Shown here: one piece after another, positions 14,478-22,784 of the stretch
Layout of the letters: the number at the start of each line of letters is the position of its first letter
Numbering within the stretch: position 1 is the first letter of the stretch
NCBI GenBank assembly: GCA_002299795.1
Contig: DBNP01000051.1
Span: 4,183 to 41,151 of the forward strand
Source of the DNA: Candidatus Saccharibacteria bacterium UBA669
Lineage (GTDB): Bacteria; Patescibacteriota; Saccharimonadia; Saccharimonadales; Saccharimonadaceae
Length of the DNA: 36,969 nt
Direction of reading: 5' to 3'
Position numbers and translations under genes: made by a program
Notes under the pieces: generated by a model
What the model saw: the letters and a program-made list of their open reading frames with translations, nothing else
Database searches by the model: none
What the model was told of the DNA's origin: nothing

Positions 14478-14852
14478 TTACCCGCGAATATCAGCAAGCT
14501 CGATATCAAATACCAAATCACTGTTGGCGGGAATGTTCGATGCGGGGCTACGATCACCATATGCCATAGCAGCGGGGATGACGAGCCGACGCGTGCCGCC
14601 CACTTTCATGCCAGGCACACCATTTGTCCAGCCCGCGATCACTTGGTCTAGGCCAAACGTAATCGCCTTACCAAAGTCATGGCTGCTTTGGAAAATAATG
14701 CCATTTTTGCAAAGTGCGCCGGTGTAGTGCGCGGTAATCGTCGCACCCGGCTGCACCTCCCTGCCGGCGCCCACCTCAACATCTATCACTTCTAGTTCGG
14801 CTACACTCTCGCGTGGTTCAAAGTTCGGTAATTTTGTGCCTTCGTATTTCAT
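14478..14852 (-). CDS. FKBP-type peptidyl-prolyl isomerase
   Basis: This 124-aa protein is a single FKBP domain with no signal peptide, so a cytoplasmic prolyl isomerase/chaperone. Typical elements are VEVGAGREVQPGATITAHYTG, the FxxS segment before FGKAITFGLDQVIAGW (the active-site Trp region), GVPGMKVGGTRRLVIPAAMAYGD, and a final LVFDIELADI strand. Length is that of a minimal FKBP12-like domain. A GGGAG Shine-Dalgarno sits 6 nt before the ATG. It starts 14 nt after the type IIG gene region's upstream neighbour and is read in the same direction. Confidence 0.93.
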   Translation of the reverse strand: MKYEGTKLPNFEPRESVAELEVIDVEVGAGREVQPGATITAHYTGALCKNGIIFQSSHDFGKAITFGLDQVIAGWTNGVPGMKVGGTRRLVIPAAMAYGDRSPASNIPANSDLVFDIELADIRG

Positions 14853-14866
14853 AATTCTCCCTTGTA

Positions 14867-17800
14867 TTAATTATTTGTCCACACAGCGTCTATATCGGCC
14901 ATAACGCCTATTGTAGTCAGCAGTGAATCAATCATGCTTTGATAGTGGACAACATCGTCAATCTCTAAATTACGTTGCATGCGGTCCTTGAGCCACTTCT
15001 GTGCGGGCTTATAGCTACCTATCATGAACTGCCAGGCTGATTCGGGAACATTTCCAAAGTACTGTGTCTCGTTGATATAGACCCGATCCCCGTCTCGCAC
15101 AATATTTGTCACTTCGCCACTACCAATTACAGGAAAACTAACATTCGCGGTATCACGCCGAGGCTCCACACCAAGATGGGCTTGTCGGAGTAGGCCGCCC
15201 AGCTCACGGAGTTTTACAAACATATCGTCATTCATCGCAACAGGTATTCGCGGAAAATCTGTTTTGAGTAGCTCTGCATACGTTTTTCTATAGGTCGGAC
15301 AGTAAAGGGTCGCGTAAATATAGTCGAGAATATCTTCAGATTGATAGTGAATCGTTAGGTTTCTAGTTAGCGCCGACAGTTGAGCGTCTGCGAAGTTTGC
15401 CGATCGACTCCCGTCGGTATTATATCGGTAAAGCGGAAATAGCGATGATGTCTCAGAGGTGCGATTTGAAATATAGCCCGACTCCGCAACTCGTCCTGAG
15501 ATAAATGCATGCTGATAGGTTTCGCCTGTCTTGTATTGTCGACACACGCAGAGTGCGATATCCGAATCCGAACGCATCTCACTAGCCACGGGATACCTCG
15601 GACTATTCATAGTTCCCATTGGCTGGCCAGTATAGTAGGTCCACCTTAAGTCGAATGGGCGATATGCCACCTGGCGATAACCTTCTCCACGCGATAGAGT
15701 AGATTTCACGTCCTTCACCGCTCGGTCGAGGCTCCAGCTCTTTGTATCCTTCCGAAGTGCATACTTATGGCGCAGTTCATCTTCAGGCAACGTACGAAAG
15801 TCTTCCACTCGACGCTCGGCCTCGTACCGACTAAATTGAAAGTTAACCTTGTCATTAGCGGATATGATACCACTTGAAAATAAGGGGAACAGGTCATCAA
15901 GCTTTACGCCCTGCAAATACTCTGTCATGACTTTATTATCACGCTTCACAAACTCATACAGTGGCGCCTGTGGAACAATCTTTGTCCAGTCATCATGGTC
16001 AAGGCGCAGACGCTCAAATTTATCATGGCGAGAACCGATCAGTTCATCAGTATACACTTCAGCAAACTCGCCTTGCTTTGACCCATCAGCGACAAAAATA
16101 TTTATACATACTCCCTGCTCAACACCGCTAAAAACATTTTCATCGATTTTATTGTCACCGTAGTATTTAGGGCGCTTCGTACTACCATGGAGGTTGAGGA
16201 TATATATCTTGTCAAAGGTCCTCAAGAAATGATTTCTCACTCCGCGAAACGTGGGTGCATCAAGGTAATTATTGTTATTGATATAGGCAAGAATACCCTC
16301 TCCGTTTTTCTCAATAAGGTTCTCGGCAAACGCTAAGAACTTTATATAGTCGTCGTTGAGATTCATTTCAAATCGAATTGCGCCACGCTCTTTTATACGC
16401 TCACCATCGACATACTTATACTTATCAACCAGTTTTCGCTGTGCCGAAGTGAGATTATTCGAATTAATGCTGTAGGGCGGGTTGCCCATAACCACCATGA
16501 CTGGCTTTTCTGACTTAACCTCTGCGGCAAGTCGTGATTCTTCGGCAACAGCTTCGCCGAGCCCAAACATTGCAAACATGTCCCCCTGGTCGGGCACACC
16601 CTCTTCTAGTGTGTTTGTCAGAAACACATTAAGCCGCTCGCCACCCAGGTCAACACCCGTCTCCCGGAACGTCATACCAAGCTTGAGATGCGCTACCGTA
16701 TACGGCGCCATCATGAGTTCAAAGCCATACAGGCGCGGTACAAGATACTTCTTCGCATAGTCGGGCCATTGTCCAAGCTGCCGGTCTTTGAAGTGGTGAT
16801 CAAATATGTATTTTATTGTTTCATTCAGGAATGTGGCCGTTCCAGCAGCGGGATCAAGCACCTGAACGCGGTAAAATTCTTTAGGTACGATTGTAGTTTT
16901 ACTACTACGCGTGTTGCCAGCTTTAATAATCGAATGCTGCTGACCGGTGTCAACCATTTTCGTAAATGATGACTTACTCGCAATGCCATCGGTGATATCA
17001 AAATTATTACGCAATATTGCATCAATCCGACTGACGATATATCCCACAACAGGAGTCGGGGTGTAGTACGCACCCATAGCCTTTCTCATTTCACCATCAT
17101 ATGCATGCAGAAAGTCTTCGTAAAAATGGATGATGGGGTCCTTTGTGTCCCTGCTCTGTTCAATAACTCTCAAATGTTTATGTACGATTGTCTGGACATC
17201 GCTCACGCTAAATATCTCGCACAGTTCGTCAACGATTTTTGCTAGTCGACTATCAAATCCCTCTCCTGCAATATGATCAAAGAACTTCCGCAAGAATGGA
17301 TTTGATCTTGGAACTAAATCACGGGCTTCAAAGCGGCTAAATGAATCAGGTGTTGTATCACCATATCTTGCAACAAAGAGCCCATACACGAGCGTTTGAG
17401 CGTACATGTCCGCAAACTTCCCCACATCAAGATCGTGCACCAACAACTTCTTCATCATGTCGTATATTTTTACCAGATCACGAGCATCATGCTGATCACC
17501 AGAAAGATATATTTCGACATTGTCCCGAATACGTCTCGCTTTTGCGCCCATAATCTGCGCCAGTCGCTTGCCACTGCGGATACTCTCGGGTGGCAACTCA
17601 AGAAAATTCTGCAGCTCTCTCAGAAGGCGCTCGGAGTTCTCTGGCGTAAGGTATAGTTTGCCATTCCTCAGCTCTCCGAGTGTGATGGTTTCATATTTTT
17701 CACCGTTGTTATAAAAACGAAACTCAAGATAGTTAGTTAGGAAGAGATTCGTATATCCCGCGTACCGCTCCATCTGGTCGGTTTTCTCGACCTTGTCGAG

Positions 17801-18037
17801 TGACTTATCGATATCTTTAGCTTCGGCATAACCCTTAATGATCGTATTGTGTGAGCGCTTTAGGAAAACATAGTCTGGCGCACCGTGCTCACTGTGTCGT
17901 GGATCATTAACAGCAATCACGTCATCAAAGTGCTCCATAAGCTGCTTGAGCGCTGGACGGTATGCATTTTCACGAGCTTGACCGCTATCAAACTGGCTTT
18001 TGATTTCCTCAAGGTATTGGTGAATTGCCTCTTGCAT
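14867..18037 (-). CDS. Type IIG restriction-modification enzyme (single-chain nuclease plus N6-adenine methylase)
   Basis: From ATG 18037 the protein is about 1056 aa. The N-terminal 100 residues carry a PD-(D/E)xK-like nuclease: GAPDYVF (Asp55) and YAEAK (Glu72, Lys74). A helical linker follows, then the methylase with SAM motif LDPAAGTATF near residue 390 and NPPY near 520. The rest is probably target recognition. No helicase motifs are seen, so it is type IIG rather than type ISP or type I. Such enzymes cut unmodified foreign DNA and methylate self. I chose ATG 18037 because TATAAT ends 7 nt before it; the frame is open 30 nt further. No separate specificity gene is adjacent. Confidence 0.85.
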   Translation of the reverse strand: MQEAIHQYLEEIKSQFDSGQARENAYRPALKQLMEHFDDVIAVNDPRHSEHGAPDYVFLKRSHNTIIKGYAEAKDIDKSLDKVEKTDQMERYAGYTNLFLTNYLEFRFYNNGEKYETITLGELRNGKLYLTPENSERLLRELQNFLELPPESIRSGKRLAQIMGAKARRIRDNVEIYLSGDQHDARDLVKIYDMMKKLLVHDLDVGKFADMYAQTLVYGLFVARYGDTTPDSFSRFEARDLVPRSNPFLRKFFDHIAGEGFDSRLAKIVDELCEIFSVSDVQTIVHKHLRVIEQSRDTKDPIIHFYEDFLHAYDGEMRKAMGAYYTPTPVVGYIVSRIDAILRNNFDITDGIASKSSFTKMVDTGQQHSIIKAGNTRSSKTTIVPKEFYRVQVLDPAAGTATFLNETIKYIFDHHFKDRQLGQWPDYAKKYLVPRLYGFELMMAPYTVAHLKLGMTFRETGVDLGGERLNVFLTNTLEEGVPDQGDMFAMFGLGEAVAEESRLAAEVKSEKPVMVVMGNPPYSINSNNLTSAQRKLVDKYKYVDGERIKERGAIRFEMNLNDDYIKFLAFAENLIEKNGEGILAYINNNNYLDAPTFRGVRNHFLRTFDKIYILNLHGSTKRPKYYGDNKIDENVFSGVEQGVCINIFVADGSKQGEFAEVYTDELIGSRHDKFERLRLDHDDWTKIVPQAPLYEFVKRDNKVMTEYLQGVKLDDLFPLFSSGIISANDKVNFQFSRYEAERRVEDFRTLPEDELRHKYALRKDTKSWSLDRAVKDVKSTLSRGEGYRQVAYRPFDLRWTYYTGQPMGTMNSPRYPVASEMRSDSDIALCVCRQYKTGETYQHAFISGRVAESGYISNRTSETSSLFPLYRYNTDGSRSANFADAQLSALTRNLTIHYQSEDILDYIYATLYCPTYRKTYAELLKTDFPRIPVAMNDDMFVKLRELGGLLRQAHLGVEPRRDTANVSFPVIGSGEVTNIVRDGDRVYINETQYFGNVPESAWQFMIGSYKPAQKWLKDRMQRNLEIDDVVHYQSMIDSLLTTIGVMADIDAVWTNN

Positions 18038-18044
18038 AGTCCTC

Positions 18045-18050
18045 ATTATA
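18045..18050 (-). promoter_or_regulatory. -10 box (TATAAT) for the type IIG gene
   Basis: TATAAT ends 7 nt before ATG 18037, matching the leaderless pattern. GAGG lies between box and ATG but is too close to act as a normal Shine-Dalgarno sequence. Confidence 0.55.
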
Positions 18051-18080
18051 CCCCACTTCAGCCACACCCCTCACGGTCAT

Positions 18081-18383
18081 TTAGTCACGAATCTCAATCC
18101 CATTCCAAAACGCCACATACCCCGCAAAGTCGTGACCCACCTTTTCTACAGATCCCTCTTTTGGCTCAGGGTAGTACCACGCGCCGAACTCATTTCGATT
18201 ACCTTCAACTACCACATCATAGTAGCTTGCCTCACCTTTCCAGAAACAGGTTGTATGATGATCGCTCTCCTGAAAATATTCGCGTTTCAGCGCCGATGGT
18301 GGAAAATACCAATTCCCTTCAATCCGTATCAGTGCTTCCTTCGGGGCTTCTGCGACTACCGCGTTGTTCCATATTGCCTTCAT
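18081..18383 (-). CDS. DUF427 domain protein
   Basis: This 100-aa protein is one DUF427 domain. The typical pattern is visible: an N-terminal MKAIWNNAVVAE, GNWYFPPSAL, FWKGEASYYDV with the Trp-Lys-Gly turn, AWYYPEP, and VAFWNGIEI at the end. The family is beta-rich, widespread, and of unproven function. I chose ATG 18383 because GGAGG lies 5 nt before it; an in-frame ATG 12 nt upstream overlaps that site. A -10 TGC-TACAAT lies upstream. It stands alone between the tyrA-like gene and the type IIG gene. Confidence 0.87.
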   Translation of the reverse strand: MKAIWNNAVVAEAPKEALIRIEGNWYFPPSALKREYFQESDHHTTCFWKGEASYYDVVVEGNRNEFGAWYYPEPKEGSVEKVGHDFAGYVAFWNGIEIRD

Positions 18384-18550
18384 CGTACCCTCCATGGTTA
18401 TGGATATATTGTAGCATCCGCTTTACTAGATGGTATAGTCAGAGAATGTCTCTGGTGTGAATGCTGTGCTAGCCGACAAGCGCGACCAATTTTCGCGGCA
18501 AGACGGCGCGCATTTCGATCACCATTACCAACCCTACCTGTCGTTTATAT

Positions 18551-19264
18551 TCACTTACGAATTAGATCATTGTTGACGTCATCGACAACGCGGATGAAAT
18601 TGTCACGCATCGCTCGGGTATGAGGATTGCCCTGCTGGATCGTTTTGAATAATTCCAGCGAATGATGTTTCTCGAGGTCGGCTAGTTTCAGGAGTCGCTC
18701 GAAGGACGGCGTAAAGAGTTTTTGATCATGGATACCCATATCATTGAGTGCCCGCGCGATAAAAAACGTCAGACCCTGTACTACAGCGATTTCACGGTCG
18801 TGCTCATCGGCACTCATCTCCACCACGCCGAGTCCAAGTGAATTAGCGAAATGTTTGATGTTCTCATACGGCTCAGTGGTCGATACTTCTGGACACATGA
18901 CAAATGTATGCCCTGCGAACGAGACGCTTGCCGACTCCGGCCCAAACATCGGGTGCGTGGCGACGAGCGGCTGATCGGGCATAATCGATCGGATAGTTTC
19001 GACCGGCTTCACCTTCACCGAACAGACGTCGACAATGACAGTGTGCGGCTTCACGATCGGTTTGATCGCTTCCAGCGTCTCCGTGTACGCATCAAGCGGT
19101 ACCGCCAGGACGAGGTAATCGACGTCGACCACTTCCTCGAGCGTCACCATCCACGAACTCGTCCGTCCGCTCTGGCTATAGACCTTTACCCGAGCATACG
19201 AGCTAAGCTTTTCCGCGAGAAACTTACCAAAACTACCGAAGCCGATGATACCGACTGCTTTCAT
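18551..19264 (-). CDS. Prephenate dehydrogenase-like protein (TyrA family)
   Basis: This 237-aa protein has an N-terminal NAD(P)-binding Rossmann motif (GIIGFGSFGKFLA), then DVCSVKVKP and THPMFGPE, both hallmarks of prephenate/arogenate dehydrogenases, followed by a helical C-terminal domain shorter than usual. TyrA oxidises prephenate to 4-hydroxyphenylpyruvate on the tyrosine branch. No other shikimate-pathway gene is in the window, and Saccharibacteria generally lack that pathway, so the true substrate may differ. Its ATG overlaps the stop of a 39-aa CYTH-like frame (ATGA), which itself follows the Nudix gene, indicating a coupled operon. Confidence 0.82.
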   Translation of the reverse strand: MKAVGIIGFGSFGKFLAEKLSSYARVKVYSQSGRTSSWMVTLEEVVDVDYLVLAVPLDAYTETLEAIKPIVKPHTVIVDVCSVKVKPVETIRSIMPDQPLVATHPMFGPESASVSFAGHTFVMCPEVSTTEPYENIKHFANSLGLGVVEMSADEHDREIAVVQGLTFFIARALNDMGIHDQKLFTPSFERLLKLADLEKHHSLELFKTIQQGNPHTRAMRDNFIRVVDDVNNDLIRK

Positions 19265-19380
19265 AGCGCACCTTTCAGCTTCATCATTTCTGGCAATGGA
19301 TCATCGAACCGCACTGCAGTTAAATCACCCTCTGCGTCATGATCGACGTCAAAAAATTTTGCTTCGATTTCAGTGTTCAT
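19261..19380 (-). CDS. 39-aa CYTH-like N-terminal stub
   Basis: ATG 19380 opens a 39-codon frame beginning MNTEIEAKFFDVDHDA and ending at a TGA that overlaps the tyrA-like start. The opening matches the beginning of CYTH-domain proteins (class IV adenylate cyclase / thiamine triphosphatase), including the metal-binding ExExK (EIEAK). After about 16 residues the match is lost and the frame ends, so the rest of the roughly 170-aa fold is missing. A strong AAGGAG lies 5 nt before the ATG. It is either a remnant kept for translational coupling or a small protein of its own. Confidence 0.6.
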   Translation of the reverse strand: MNTEIEAKFFDVDHDAEGDLTAVRFDDPLPEMMKLKGAL

Positions 19381-19388
19381 GTTGCTCC

Positions 19389-19955
19389 TTAGGTGTTTTG
19401 AGATTGTATATACGACATCAATTCTTCGGTTGATGAGAATTCCTCAAGCTTTGGCGACCAGTGTGCGTTGTTATCACGAACGGCTAGATAGCCAGCACGT
19501 CCTTCGACGATCTTCTCTCCTGCATCATGATGAACAGGTACCTTTCCATCTTCGCCCCATGCAACAAAGGCATGGATAAACCACTCCATCTTGGAAATCG
19601 GCTGATGCACTTCGAGCAAACGCCAATTTTTGAAACGGTAGCCAACCTCCTCTTCGGTCTCGCGCTTGGCAGCAGCTAGTACTGTTGCGTCTTCAGCATC
19701 GACTCGTCCGGCAATGATGTGGTTTTGTCTCAGGACACCGCCAGGCTGCTCTTCATGACATGCGATAATCTTCCCATCGTCGTCGATTGCAACGACTGCA
19801 ATCGTATCTGGACGCCTCAACATCTCAAACGTCCCATGGCTGCCATCAAACATTTTCTGCTGCCACTGATAGACATCAAATAATACACCACGAAACACGC
19901 ATGATGCATTATCAGGGATCAAGATTGCGTTGTCGGGTAGTGTTCTTTGTGTCAT
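19389..19955 (-). CDS. Nudix hydrolase
   Basis: From ATG 19955 the protein is 188 aa. A central Nudix box is present with RETEEEVGY (the REuxEExGu half), and a preceding GRVDAED segment; the spacing between the Gly and the REx part is about two residues longer than the textbook GX5EX7. The layout (ADVERSE strand VAIDDDGKIIACHEEQPG before the box) resembles ADP-ribose/nucleoside-diphosphate-sugar pyrophosphatases that hydrolyse NDP-X compounds. The start overlaps the upstream stop as TAATG and is preceded by GGAG, so I prefer it over the further-upstream in-frame start. It is the second gene of the C39-like/Nudix/CYTH-stub/TyrA operon. Confidence 0.85.
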   Translation of the reverse strand: MTQRTLPDNAILIPDNASCVFRGVLFDVYQWQQKMFDGSHGTFEMLRRPDTIAVVAIDDDGKIIACHEEQPGGVLRQNHIIAGRVDAEDATVLAAAKRETEEEVGYRFKNWRLLEVHQPISKMEWFIHAFVAWGEDGKVPVHHDAGEKIVEGRAGYLAVRDNNAHWSPKLEEFSSTEELMSYIQSQNT

Positions 19956-20614
19956 TATTTCTCCATCTTTATTGCGTCTAATTCTTTCGCCGCTGCATTT
20001 GGGTCTGCCCAGCACTGCTCGAACAGATCCCATGATATATGCCTGAACGGTACAGGTGTGTAGTCCAAACCACCCGGGTCATGTGCAAATAACCCCTGAG
20101 CGTCATAGCCCACAACGACGACCGAGTGCCCCACAAAGCCGTCTTTACCTCGCAGCCGACTAGAATTCACGTTCACACGCAGTAGATATCCGTCATCAAG
20201 ATACCGTCGTACATCCACTAGTGTTGGTTCTTGGCGATGCACGATATGTGGTCGCGCCAGCAACTTTTTAGCTCGTGCGACTTCGGCCGGAATGTTTGTA
20301 TGATCGGTACACCATTGTCCGACATCCGCCCCAAAAGCACGGACGAGCGCTCCTTCGGGATCATCGACAAAATCTTGTGGATCTGTCGACTCATGATGCC
20401 GCACGTCGTAACCCTGCTCATCAAACCATACCAGCGCCCCGTAGGCCCACGTGCCTTTATCTTGCTCATAGCCGCACACGTCGGCCCATTCACTCATAGG
20501 GATACTAAAATTCTTATCAAAATACATCGCGATCATGCGAAATGCCACCACGACACACTGCATCCCGTCTGGAGTGTTCGGCACAAATGGCACATCATTT
20601 CGCGTATTAGTCAT
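19955..20614 (-). CDS. Peptidase C39-like (papain-fold) protein
   Basis: This 219-aa protein has the layout of C39-like cysteine peptidases. GMQCVVVAFRMIAMYF has Cys20 as candidate nucleophile and Gln19 nearby. A middle segment is related to substrate binding, GHSVVVVGYD carries the His, and FAHDPGG follows as the Asp-containing turn. No signal peptide or ABC-transporter domain is present, so it is not a bacteriocin-processing transporter; it may be a cytoplasmic peptidase or amide hydrolase. It heads a four-gene coupled operon. TATACT ends 7 nt before the ATG and there is no Shine-Dalgarno. Confidence 0.7.
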   Translation of the reverse strand: MTNTRNDVPFVPNTPDGMQCVVVAFRMIAMYFDKNFSIPMSEWADVCGYEQDKGTWAYGALVWFDEQGYDVRHHESTDPQDFVDDPEGALVRAFGADVGQWCTDHTNIPAEVARAKKLLARPHIVHRQEPTLVDVRRYLDDGYLLRVNVNSSRLRGKDGFVGHSVVVVGYDAQGLFAHDPGGLDYTPVPFRHISWDLFEQCWADPNAAAKELDAIKMEK

Positions 20615-20621
20615 ACCAGAT

Positions 20622-20637
20622 AGTATAGTCTATTATA
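20622..20637 (-). promoter_or_regulatory. Tandem -10 boxes upstream of the C39-like operon
   Basis: TATACT (20622-20627) ends 7 nt before ATG 20614, and TATAAT (20632-20637) lies 10 nt further up. The nearer box would give a leaderless message, the further one a leader of about 10 nt. The 20638-20800 stretch upstream shows no gene, only a 7-bp hairpin near 20724-20747. Confidence 0.5.
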
Positions 20638-20800
20638 CTCAGTGCTTAAACAATTCAGTCGGTATCCTCAATCGAAAAATATTTTATCGCTCTGCTAAGT
20701 TATTGGGAGCGTCCTCGTTACGCTTGATAAGTTTTTGTGTCAACTTATGTCCATGCGCTTCAGCTCTTTTGCGGGCAGTGTGAAACTGTTACTTGTATTG

Positions 20801-21439
20801 TCACAAAAAGAGTAATGTGAGTAAGTAAAAACCAAGGTGAATCATGTGAGTCAGGTAGATTGTTCCGGTTGTTCTCCGTGCAAATGCGAACACTACCGCC
20901 GCAATGACTATCAGCGCATCCGCATGCCCCATCCAGACAAAATGCCCCACCATAAACATCGCTGCAACAATACAAGCAGCCATCGTTTTCCCTAATTTTG
21001 CTTCAATTGCAGTCTGCATATAGCCAAACGCTGGCAAATCTTGACTAGCCGTACCAACGATCATGAGTATCACCTGTAACCAACCAGGCATAGCGAGCAA
21101 CTCTGGCTTAAAGCTCAGATAAATCGCCACAGCGGCGAGTAATACATAGCCGATAATTACCGGCCTCGATAATTTCAAGAAAGCAAAGTTATTACGAGTG
21201 AATATCCCCCGCCCGATTGATAAAAACCCAACAACGGCCGCACACCATAGTGTCGCGATCACAAAATGACTCACCGAAGCATACACCGGCTCACCACCCA
21301 GCAGCCAACGCGAGAGCACCGGCACATTCCCCATAAACAGTGACTGGGTAGTGAGCCATACAAATGACCATGCAAGCAACGCCGCAACAACACTCACTAC
21401 ACCTGATAAACGGCCACTAATGTGTTTATGGATACCCAT
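20801..21439 (-). CDS. CPBP-like (CAAX protease family) membrane protein, motifs degraded
   Basis: This 212-aa protein has about six membrane segments. The C-terminal half aligns by eye with CPBP intramembrane proteases: TASQDLPAFGYMQTAIEAKLG stands where EExxxRG...LxxxxG is expected, followed by FMVGHFVW for the second motif and THMIHLGFYL for the third. The catalytic Glu pair is Gln-Asp and the Arg is absent, so proteolysis is unlikely. The function may be structural or regulatory. TAAACT ends 6 nt before the ATG, again without a usable Shine-Dalgarno sequence. Confidence 0.5.
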   Translation of the reverse strand: MGIHKHISGRLSGVVSVVAALLAWSFVWLTTQSLFMGNVPVLSRWLLGGEPVYASVSHFVIATLWCAAVVGFLSIGRGIFTRNNFAFLKLSRPVIIGYVLLAAVAIYLSFKPELLAMPGWLQVILMIVGTASQDLPAFGYMQTAIEAKLGKTMAACIVAAMFMVGHFVWMGHADALIVIAAVVFAFARRTTGTIYLTHMIHLGFYLLTLLFL

Positions 21440-21466
21440 ACCCTTAGTTTATCGCAGTTTTGGGGG

Positions 21467-21784
21467 TTATGTCAGCACGTAATCACGACATATCGCAAGT
21501 AACCGCGGCAGATTATCTTCATCCAAGATTTCCGGCTCAGCGAGGCACCACGACGACATCGTCCGTCCGCCAAATTCAAATGGCTTCATGCCAGGCTCTT
21601 TCAGCAACTCGTCGGCCATGCCTGGCGCAGGCTTCACGATCAGCTCGTCACCCTTCACGCCAAACGCCATATTGCCCTGGACGAAATACCCCAGTCCACC
21701 AAACATCTTGCGCTTCGTCACCACCACACCCCACGCCGCGATCTCATCATCTATACGTGATTCAAGTGGTGTATCGTAGACCAA
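21467..21784 (-). CDS. TfoX N-terminal domain protein
   Basis: This 105-aa protein is a stand-alone TfoX-N domain. KRKMFGGLGYFVQGNMAFGV and DELIVKP are the family core, and the ending FGGRTMSSWCLA with a following helix is typical. The name derives from competence regulator TfoX/Sxy, but stand-alone N domains have no settled role. The start is TTG, 2 nt after the stop of the SRPBCC gene, with a GGAAG upstream, so it is probably coupled. It is last in a RBBP9-like/SRPBCC/TfoX-N operon. Confidence 0.85.
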   Translation of the reverse strand: MVYDTPLESRIDDEIAAWGVVVTKRKMFGGLGYFVQGNMAFGVKGDELIVKPAPGMADELLKEPGMKPFEFGGRTMSSWCLAEPEILDEDNLPRLLAICRDYVLT

Positions 21785-21786
21785 GA

Positions 21787-22182
21787 TTACTTTTCTTCCA
21801 TAATTTTCTTGATATTCTCCAGCTCCTCACGCATCCAGAGAAGCTGCTCGGTATATTCTTCGTCGCTAACACCAGCCGTTTGCTGATTTGTTATAATCAG
21901 CTCGCTACCCTCTCCGTTTGGAACAACTCTATACGGAATAAACTGTTCGTCGCCACTCGGCACGATACAGATGGTATCGAGAAGTAGATGTTCGCGGTCA
22001 AACTTCTCAATCACGCGTACATCTCCTTGTGATGTGTGAAATACCCACTCACCTTCTTTTACCTTCTCAATATTACTCGCAAAATCACTAAACTGCGGCC
22101 AGTTGTTGATATCTGCGACAAACTCCCAGACCTTTTCCGGTGTTGCCATTATCGAAACTGATGCGGTGTCAAAATTGAACAT
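21787..22182 (-). CDS. SRPBCC family protein (polyketide cyclase/dehydrase-like)
   Basis: This 131-aa protein is one START/Bet v1-like domain. The N-terminal strand ends in VSIMATPEKVWEFVADINNWPQFSD, the classic helix after the first strand of SRPBCC proteins, followed by strands and a long C-terminal helix. Such domains bind hydrophobic ligands, and the specific ligand cannot be told. AAAGGAGG lies 9 nt before the ATG and overlaps the end of the hydrolase gene, so translation is coupled to it. Confidence 0.82.
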   Translation of the reverse strand: MFNFDTASVSIMATPEKVWEFVADINNWPQFSDFASNIEKVKEGEWVFHTSQGDVRVIEKFDREHLLLDTICIVPSGDEQFIPYRVVPNGEGSELIITNQQTAGVSDEEYTEQLLWMREELENIKKIMEEK

Positions 22183-22185
22183 AGT

Positions 22186-22767
22186 CTACGCCTCCTTTTG
22201 TTTAAAATCCAAGCCAGATGCAACTACTTCCCATAGCTCAGGCAGCTCAGGGTAGCTCCTCCCGAGATGCCCGCCCCCAGGAACGATAGTCAAGGGTACA
22301 TCAAGTTGCGTGGCAATGTACTCTGCCTGCTCGAGCGGACAGAACGGATCGTTGTCACCATGCAGTAGCGCGATATGCTCCGCGTTGTTTTTTATCCGCC
22401 CGAAGTCAAACCCCTCAGGGGAGAATAGATTGTCGAACTGCGAGCTGCCTTCCCCGTACCCGTTCGGCACACCACCGGCCCATACACCCACCATCACGGC
22501 CATTTTGACACGTGGACAGCGATCGTCCATGAGCAGGTTCAATACTTCGACCGCCCCAGACGAGTGGCCCACGACGATGTTGTCCGTAAAATCCCATCCC
22601 TGCCCGAACAAAAAGTCGTTATATACCTTCCTGTTTGGCGTGTGATTTTCTGGTAGCAACGGCGCCCACACCTCATACCCCTCCGCCTCAAGTTTCTGTT
22701 TCAACCAAGGAATCCAGATCAAATCTGGGCCACCGTCTGTTCCGTGAAGTATGACTGCGCGTTTCAT
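22186..22767 (-). CDS. RBBP9/YdeN-type alpha/beta serine hydrolase
   Basis: This 193-aa protein matches the compact RBBP9/YdeN family. An N-terminal VILHGTDGGP oxyanion strand leads to the nucleophile elbow GHSSG (Ser69), GDNDPFCP carries the acid, and PGGGHLG carries the His. All three catalytic residues are present, so it should be an active esterase or amidase; the natural substrate is unknown for this family. The region before the start contains AAGGAG within the palindrome GAGACATGTCTC. It is first in an operon with SRPBCC and TfoX-N genes. Confidence 0.88.
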   Translation of the reverse strand: MKRAVILHGTDGGPDLIWIPWLKQKLEAEGYEVWAPLLPENHTPNRKVYNDFLFGQGWDFTDNIVVGHSSGAVEVLNLLMDDRCPRVKMAVMVGVWAGGVPNGYGEGSSQFDNLFSPEGFDFGRIKNNAEHIALLHGDNDPFCPLEQAEYIATQLDVPLTIVPGGGHLGRSYPELPELWEVVASGLDFKQKEA

Positions 22768-22784
22768 ATGTGAGACATGTCTCC

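Noticed and set aside
14867..18037. Type ISP or BREX PglX assignment for the large methylase
   Set aside because: No helicase motifs as in type ISP, an N-terminal nuclease is present unlike PglX, and no brx/pgl genes are adjacent.
20747..20815. 22-codon plus-strand frame with a hydrophobic centre
   Set aside because: Overlaps the 3' end of the CPBP-like gene on the other strand and lacks a convincing promoter.
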